Source of the DNA: VAXT01 sp963774625
GTDB taxonomy: Bacteria > Actinomycetota > Thermoleophilia > Gaiellales > Gaiellaceae
Assembly (NCBI GenBank): GCA_963774625.1
Contig: CAVZFQ010000013.1
Location: 1,116,001-1,180,000 of the forward strand
Length of the DNA: 64,000 nucleotides
Direction of reading: 5' to 3'
Part shown: positions 59,049-64,000 of the stretch, one piece after another
How positions within the stretch are numbered: the stretch's first letter is position 1
How the letters are laid out: the number at the start of each line of letters is the position of its first letter
Translations under genes and position numbers: made by a program
Notes under the pieces: generated by a model
Told to the model about the DNA's origin: nothing
The model's database searches: none
What the model saw: the letters and a program-made list of their open reading frames with translations, nothing else

Positions 59049-61839
59049 ATGTCTAGGGGAATCGTCCTTGCGACCGCTTTGGCGATCAGTGCCATCGGGG
59101 TCGCGGTGCTGCTCGGCGTGAACGACGCCGCCAGCAGCGGAGTCAAGTACGACAAGATCGATCAAAAAGTCCTGCAACAGACCGCCAACGGGGGAGACGC
59201 ATCGTTCGTCATCCACCTGAGCGACCAGGCGGACGTGAGCTCGGCGCACGCCATGAAGAATCAGGCTGCTCGGGGCAATTACGTCTTCAAGACGCTCAAG
59301 GAGCACGCTGACCGCACGCAGGCCCCGCTCCGCTCGATGCTGGGCTCGCGGAACATTTCCTACAGGTCTTTCTGGGCCGCGAACGTCATCGTGGCCAAGG
59401 GTGACCGGTCGCTCGTCGAGGACCTGGCGGATCGCTCGGACGTGAAGATCATCGAGTCGAACGCCCCCTCGAAGTGGATCGAGGACACCCCACCGGCGAA
59501 ACCCGCGTCACCCGAAACCATCGAGTACGGCGTCAACAACGTCCGCGCACCGGAAGTGTGGGCGACGGGGAACACCGGACAGGGCATGGTCATCGGCAAC
59601 CAGGACACGGGCGTGCGCTGGACCCACAACGCCCTCAAGCCGCACTATCGCGGCTGGAACGGGAGCGTCGCCGACCACAACTACAACTGGCACGACTCCA
59701 TCCACAGCGGTGGCGGGATCTGCGGTTTCAACACCACCGCCCCTTGCGACGACCACGACCACGGCACCCACACGACCGGCACGACCTCGGGTGACGACGG
59801 CGCGGGCAACCAGATCGGCGTGGCGCCAGGCGCCAAGTGGATCGGCTGCCGCAACATGGACCAGGGCGTCGGCACTCCCGCGACCTACACCGAGTGCTTC
59901 CAGTGGTTCATCGCGCCCACCGACATCACCGGCAACAACCCCGACCCGACAAAGCGGCCCCACGTGATGAACAACAGCTGGGGTTGTCCACCGAGCGAAG
60001 GGTGCGCAGCCGAGACGCTCAGGACGATCGTCGAGAACACGGAGGCCGCCGGAATCTTGGTCGTGGCCTCAGCCGGCAACGGGGGCCCGGGCTGCAGCAC
60101 GGTCGCCGATCCACCGGCCATCTATGCCGCCTCCTTCTCTGTGGGCGCCATCAACAGCGCGAACGCCCTGGCAAGCTTCAGCAGCCGCGGCCCCGTCACC
60201 ATCGACGGCTCCGGACGCATGAAGCCGAATATCTCGGCCCCGGGCGTGTCGAACCGCTCGTCGGTCAAGGCGAGTGATACGGCGTACGCGAACTTCAGTG
60301 GAACATCGATGGCCGGCCCGCACGTCGTGGGCGTCGTGGCCCTCCTCTGGTCCGGTCGAGCCGACCTGGTCAGGAACATCGCCGCGACCAAGCAGCTGCT
60401 GACGCGAACCGCCAATCCGAACGTCACGGTTCCGAACAACCCGACGCTCTGCGGCGGCATCAGCACGATTCCGAACAACCACTTCGGCTACGGCCGAGTC
60501 GACGCCATGTCCGCGTATGACGCGGACCTGATCGGCACGGTTCGCGAGAACCAGACGATCGACCTCAAGTACCCGAACGGGGATCCGGTGACCACGATCG
60601 GCGCCGGCACGTACGAGATCCAGGTCGACGACCAGTCGGTCAACCACAACTTCCACCTCACAGGACCGGGCGGCGTGAACCGCATGACCGCGGTCGAGAC
60701 CAGCGGGGTGACGACCTGGGTCGTCACGCTGGTCGAGGGGGCGTACCACTACCAGTGCGACCCGCACAGCCCGGTCATGTTCGGCGACTTCACGGTGACC
60801 GCCGTCGGGCCACCACCGCCTCCGCCGCCGCCTCCGCCCCCACCACCTCCGCCTCCGCCACCTCCGCCACCGCCACCACCGCCGCCGCCACCGCCACCGC
60901 CACCAACGTGCGGAGCAGTCAACGAGGGCTTCGACGACATCACGAACCTGCCGGGCTGGTTCAGGCAGAACAACAGCGAGCCCATTGGCACGACGAACCA
61001 CTTCCAGGGCAACCCGACGGTGTTCGTGGCGCACACGGGCGCACCGAGCTCCTACATCGGCGCCAACTACAACAACACGGCCGGCACGGGGACGATCAGC
61101 AACTGGCTGCTGACGCCGCAGGTACCGATCCAAAACGGCGCCCAGTTCAGCTTCTGGACGCGGACGGTCAACGCTCCGCAGTTCCCAGACCGCCTGCAGG
61201 TGCGGGCGAGCACGGCCGGTGCGAGCACGGACGTCGGCACGACGGCAACGAGCGTCGGTGTCTTCACGATGCTGCTGCTCGACATCAACGCCGCCTACAC
61301 GACGGCCGGCTACCCGAACGTGTGGACGCAGTTCACGGTCACCGTGAGCGGCGTGCCGACGGCGACGACCGGGCGCTTCGCGCTCCGCTACTTCGTGGAG
61401 AACGGCGGCCCGACCGGTGCCAACTCGGACTACATCGGCATCGACACCGCCTGCGTCCCGACGGTGACGCCACCACCACCACCACCGCCGCCGCCACCTC
61501 CGCCACCACCCCTCCGCCTCCGCCACCGCCACCGCCACCGCCGCCTCCCCGCCGCCTCCGCCGCCTCCGCCGCCTCCGCCGCCTCCTCCGCCTCCGCCGC
61601 CACCTCCGCCACCGCCGCCGCCACCTCCGGCCCCGCCGCCGGCTCGCTGTCGGGTGCCGAACGTGCTCGGCCTGCGGCTGGCAACGGCCAAGGCACGGAT
61701 CCGGGCACGGCGCTGCCGGGTCGGTCGAGTCGTCAGGGTTCGCTCCCGGCGCGTCGGCCGAGTCGTGGGCCAGAGCCCACGGGGCGGCTCCGTCCGGCGG
61801 GTTGGCTTCAGGGTCAACCTGCGAGTCGGCCGCCGTTAG
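59049..61839 (+). CDS. Secreted S8 (subtilisin) protease with cupredoxin, adhesin and PASTA modules; two frame breaks in the last proline tract
   Basis: An exported ~930-residue protease. Signal: MSRGIVLATALAISAIGVAV. I9-type propeptide, then S8 domain: Asp in GNQDTGVRWTHNALKP, His in DDHDHGTHTTGTTSG, Ser in FSGTSMAGPHVVGVVALLWS. Next a cupredoxin-like domain (about 60530-60800: HNFHLTGPGG, then CDPHSPVMFGDF). Then a proline linker, a choice-of-anchor J/cleaved-adhesin-like domain (60910-61465: NEGFDDITNLPGWFRQ), a second proline tract and the PASTA-like tail. In the second tract ACCCCT near 61510 and TCCCCG near 61551 each lack one C, so frame 3 becomes 2, then 1; the tail is in the last frame. 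Start: ATG at 59049, ribosome spacing 8. Confidence 0.82.
60810..60905 (+). repeat. CCN proline-codon tract 4 (S8 protease linker 1)
   Basis: About 32 proline codons between the cupredoxin-like and adhesin-like domains, in frame on both sides. Confidence 0.9.
61470..61642 (+). repeat. CCN proline-codon tract 5 (S8 protease linker 2)
   Basis: About 57 proline codons if frame is restored. Two CCCC runs (near 61510 and 61551) are each one base short, which changes frame twice. Confidence 0.85.
61643..61839 (+). repeat. PASTA-tail module, copy 2 (near-identical to 33966-34162)
   Basis: The basic domain RVPNVLGLRLATAKARIRAR...GQSPRGG, in frame 1 here because of the two upstream breaks. About 93 percent identical in DNA to copy 1 by eye, with nearly all differences synonymous. 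Confidence 0.85.
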
Positions 61840-61854
61840 CTGAACCGAAAACAT

Positions 61855-61886
61855 TGAGAGGGGCGCTCACTCGAGCGCCCCTCTCA
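61855..61886 (+). terminator. Hairpin terminator after the S8 protease gene
   Basis: TGAGAGGGGCGCTC (61855-61868) pairs perfectly with GAGCGCCCCTCTCA (61873-61886), loop ACTC, followed by TCATTC. Confidence 0.75.
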
Positions 61887-62093
61887 TCATTCGTGGGAAA
61901 CAGCCGCCGTCGTTAGGACCTAGGCGATCGAAAAATAGGACCTCCGGCCCATGGAACGCCGAAACCGGGGCGCAATACTGCTTGAAACTCGTGCGGCAGG
62001 AAGGGGAAGAAGACCCGTGCGGGCCTCGTCTAGGAGGGACCGTCAAAACAGTTGCTTCCAGAGGTGGGGGCTACTCGATAGGGAGGGACAGGT

Positions 62094-62744
62094 ATGAAGA
62101 ATCGTCTAGGCATTGCCTTTGGCCTTGCGGCGCTGATCGTGGCCGCGCTTGGCTCCACGTCCGTGGGGCAGGCAGCTGAAGGAACTCTCAAGGCAACGGC
62201 CGGAAAGGTCGCCGGCGCTTCGCCGCTCGCTTCACAGGCGGTCCCGCGCCGAGGCCCACGCGGCCTGCGCGGTAGGCGCGGTCCTGCTGGACCACGCGGT
62301 CCCGCCGGTCCCGCCGGCCCAGCCGGCCCAGCCGGCCCAACCGGTGCGACCGGTGCGACCGGTGCGACCGGTCCAGCCGGCCCGCAGGGCATCCAGGGCC
62401 CGCCCGGTCCCGGAGGCGCAGCGCCGTTCTACGCCATCATCACGCGGAGCCCGTCCGTCGGGATCGACCCGACATTCATCCGGGGAACGGGATGGGCGGT
62501 CACCCGTCCGTCGACGGGCGTGTACTGCGTTACCCCGCCGGCCGGCGTCAATCCGGCCAACACCGGGATCCAGGTCACGATCGAGTGGGGGAACTCGAGC
62601 GGGTTCGACCTCCTGGCCTATTACTGGAAGGCTCCTGCGGCGCCTTGCACAGCGGGCCAGTACCACATCAGGACGTACGACTTCGCAGCAGGCGGCGCTC
62701 CCCTCCTGTCTGATGACGTCTCGTTCATGGTTCACGTCGCATAG
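62094..62744 (+). CDS. Secreted collagen-like protein 2
   Basis: A 216-residue exported protein: signal peptide MKNRLGIAFGLAALIVAALG ending near VGQAAEG, then a basic segment (VPRRGPRGLRGRRGPAGPRG). Over 20 Gly-X-Y triplets follow, including three GAT repeats (TGATGATGATG), to GPPGPGGAAPF. The C-terminal ~115 residues are a beta domain with two Cys (VYCVTPPAG, APCTAG) and the end VSFMVHVA. Same plan as the protein at 57262, with an unrelated-looking globular tail. ATG preceded by AGGGAGGGA. Confidence 0.82.
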   Translation: MKNRLGIAFGLAALIVAALGSTSVGQAAEGTLKATAGKVAGASPLASQAVPRRGPRGLRGRRGPAGPRGPAGPAGPAGPAGPTGATGATGATGPAGPQGIQGPPGPGGAAPFYAIITRSPSVGIDPTFIRGTGWAVTRPSTGVYCVTPPAGVNPANTGIQVTIEWGNSSGFDLLAYYWKAPAAPCTAGQYHIRTYDFAAGGAPLLSDDVSFMVHVA

Positions 62745-62755
62745 GCAAGACCAGG

Positions 62756-62789
62756 TGAGAGGGCGGGCCCTTACGCTCGCCCTCTCACA
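62756..62789 (+). terminator. Hairpin terminator after collagen-like protein 2
   Basis: GTGAGAGGGCG (62756-62766) pairs perfectly with CGCCCTCTCAC (62779-62789); the 12-nt loop includes a GGGCCC. CTTCTTCG follows. Confidence 0.65.
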
Positions 62790-62834
62790 CTTCTTCGTCT
62801 TCCGAACAACAAACGCCGCTAGGGGGTCCAGGAA

Positions 62835-63197
62835 ATGATTCGACGTTCACTTCTCGTGCTAGCTGTATCGACAGCCGCTGCGCTCGGAGGCGCGGTTCCC
62901 GCGGAGGCCGCAACCACGCTGACGGCGACCGTCGGCCCGAACGCCACGATCTCCCTCAAGACGAGCGCGGGCCGCGCGGTCCGGACCTTGAAGCCCGGCT
63001 CGTACGTGATTCGAGTTCGCGACCGCTCGCGAACGCACAATTTCCACCTCACCGGGCCCACGAATGCGCTGAACAAGACGACGACCAAGCGGTTCGTCGG
63101 CACGACGACCTGGCGCTTGACGTTCGTCAAGGGCACGTACCGCTTCGCCTGCGATCCTCACGCTCGTGCGATGAAGGGGAGCTTCGTCGTCAGGTAG
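62835..63197 (+). CDS. Secreted cupredoxin (plastocyanin-like) single-domain protein
   Basis: A 120-residue protein with signal peptide MIRRSLLVLAVSTAAALGGA (cleavage near AEAAT). The mature ~95 residues carry candidate type I copper ligands: His68 (or His71) in RTHNFHLTGP, then Cys106, His109 and Met113 in FACDPHARAMKGSF. It matches the cupredoxin-like domain inside the S8 protease, including the HNFHLTGP and CDPH motifs. It may carry electrons or bind copper outside the cell. The ribosome site is weak (AGGGGGTCCAGGAA). Convergent with the molybdopterin synthase gene. Confidence 0.82.
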   Translation: MIRRSLLVLAVSTAAALGGAVPAEAATTLTATVGPNATISLKTSAGRAVRTLKPGSYVIRVRDRSRTHNFHLTGPTNALNKTTTKRFVGTTTWRLTFVKGTYRFACDPHARAMKGSFVVR

Positions 63198-63206
63198 GCC
63201 TCCACT

Positions 63207-63845
63207 TCACGACCCGCGGCCGATCCACTCCTCGCCGCCCGCATAGAGTTCCTTCTTCCAGAGCGGCACTCGTTCCTTGAGGGCGTCGATCACGTCTTTG
63301 CAGGCGGCGAGCGCGTCCTGGCGGTGAGGAGCCGAGACCGCGACGACGACGCTCGTCTCGCCGATCTCGACGCGACCCAGCCGATGGGTGACCGCGACCT
63401 CGCACAGGTCGTAGCGTTCCTTCACCTCGCCGGCGATCTCGGCGATCACCTTCTCGGCCATCTCCGAGTACGCCTCGTACTCGAGGGCGATCACGTCGCG
63501 GCCTCGCGACTGGGCACGAACCGTGCCCTGGAAGGTTGCGATGGCGCCGGCTTGGTCATCCGCCACCTCCGCGAGCACCGCGTCGATGTCGATTGGCCCC
63601 TCGACGACCCGAAACGACCCGCCCGAAACCGGCGGGATCAGCGCTACCTCGTCGCCCTCGGCGAGAGCTCGCCCGCGCTCGGCGTATTCCCTGTTCACCG
63701 CGTAGAGGAGGCCGCCCGGCTCCTCGTCAAGCCCCAAAGCAGGCCAGACATCCCCGACCGCGGCGCCTGCGGGCAGCTCGATCTCAGACTCACCGGTGCC
63801 CGCGCGCTCGCGCAGTCCTGCGAAGAGCTTGACCGTGACGCGCAC
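63207..63845 (-). CDS. MoaD-MoaE fusion (molybdopterin synthase, MoaX-like)
   Basis: A 212-residue fusion. Residues 1-76 are MoaD: ubiquitin-like VKLFAGLRERAGTGE, ending in PPVSGG, so Gly75-Gly76 is the thiocarboxylate site. Residues 77-212 are MoaE: AIATFQGTVRAQSRGRDVIA, HRLGRVEIGETSVVVAV, and the catalytic Lys pair in LKERVPLWKKELYAGGEEW. In M. tuberculosis the homologous MoaX must be cut after the Gly-Gly to release MoaD's C-terminus, and the same would apply here. It makes molybdopterin for molybdenum enzymes. Start ATG/GTG at 63845, 23 bases from the divergent mutase gene. Confidence 0.9.
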   Translation of the reverse strand: MRVTVKLFAGLRERAGTGESEIELPAGAAVGDVWPALGLDEEPGGLLYAVNREYAERGRALAEGDEVALIPPVSGGSFRVVEGPIDIDAVLAEVADDQAGAIATFQGTVRAQSRGRDVIALEYEAYSEMAEKVIAEIAGEVKERYDLCEVAVTHRLGRVEIGETSVVVAVSAPHRQDALAACKDVIDALKERVPLWKKELYAGGEEWIGRGS

Positions 63846-63868
63846 GGGCGTAGCGTAGATTGACGGCC

Positions 63869-64000
63869 ATGGCGACCACCGAAGATGGCCGCGAGACCGA
63901 CTCCGGAATCGAGATCAAGCCGGTCTACGACGAAGAGGACGCCCCGGGCGAGCTCGAGCTTCCGGGCGAGTTCCCCTACACGCGCGGCCCGTACCGCGAC
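63869..64000 (+). CDS. Methylmalonyl-CoA mutase, N-terminal fragment (continues past window)
   Basis: The 44 residues visible begin MATTEDGRETDSGIEIKPVY and end ELPGEFPYTRGPYRD. The block GIEIKPVYDEED...LPGEFPYTRGPY is the N-terminal signature of methylmalonyl-CoA mutase catalytic subunits and related acyl-CoA mutases (FPYTRG contacts the CoA substrate). It uses B12 to convert methylmalonyl-CoA to succinyl-CoA. Isobutyryl-CoA or ethylmalonyl-CoA mutases share the block and cannot be excluded from so short a piece. Confidence 0.8.
   Translation, partial: MATTEDGRETDSGIEIKPVYDEEDAPGELELPGEFPYTRGPYRD

Overview
The window is a high-GC bacterial chromosome segment with dense genes, frequent GTG and TTG starts, many 4-base ATGA or GTGA start/stop overlaps, and Lys/Arg-poor secreted proteins with plain Sec signal peptides. 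The gene content points to a soil actinobacterium, most like class Thermoleophilia (Gaiellales/Solirubrobacterales). It includes an F420-type luciferase-like oxidoreductase, a MoaD-MoaE fusion, LtrA, DUF1326/DUF2182, collagen-like and PASTA-tailed secreted proteins, and selenocysteine machinery. The assignment is inferred from gene content, not from a marker gene. No rRNA, CRISPR array, transposase or phage gene was seen.

Layout. 1-6.5 kb: the end of a LuxR-type regulator, then a complete branched-chain amino-acid/amide ABC transporter on the minus strand (cupin, binding protein, livH, livM, livG, livF) with a strong stem-loop between the binding protein and the permeases. 6.5-10.2 kb: secreted proteins (PD40 beta-propeller lipoprotein, beta-propeller/RTX protein with frame changes, triple-repeat Cys protein). 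10.2-21.7 kb: tightly coupled catabolic genes on the plus strand (LLM oxidoreductase, M20, FAH, metallo-beta-lactamase fold, M24, HMGL-like synthase, VOC, RidA-like, aldo/keto reductase, ornithine-cyclodeaminase-family reductase, Ser/Thr-dehydratase-like enzyme). 21.7-28.5 kb: minus-strand genes (DUF2182, DUF1326, 6PGDH-like, LtrA, HExxH secreted protein, a frame-broken M24 enzyme, two ketopantoate-reductase-like proteins).

28.6-34.2 kb holds one very large secreted surface protein (FN3, repeat region, proline tracts, three P-domains, PASTA tail). Its first two thirds are broken by at least a dozen single-base frame changes. 34.2-44.6 kb: SnoaL-like protein, Gfo/Idh/MocA, aldo/keto reductase, secreted M36 and M14 peptidases, a fasciclin lipoprotein, a SIS-domain protein and two membrane proteins. 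45-51.8 kb: two paralogous epoxide hydrolases with matching promoters, MsrA, WrbA, type II NADH dehydrogenase and a thioredoxin-like protein; these suggest stress and electrophile handling.

51.8-57.1 kb is a selenocysteine locus: tRNA-Sec, SelB and SelA, in one minus-strand run with a LOG-family protein and an M50 peptidase. A stand-alone H-NOX heme protein is wedged between the tRNA gene and selB. 57.2-63.2 kb is a secreted-protein island: collagen-like protein, M29-like peptidase, S8 protease with cupredoxin, proline, adhesin and PASTA modules, a second collagen-like protein and a free cupredoxin. The window ends with a MoaD-MoaE fusion and the start of methylmalonyl-CoA mutase.

A recurring feature is single-base frame changes in otherwise convincing genes, often at short G or C runs. 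They may be read errors, pseudogene decay or slippage; the sequence alone does not settle which.
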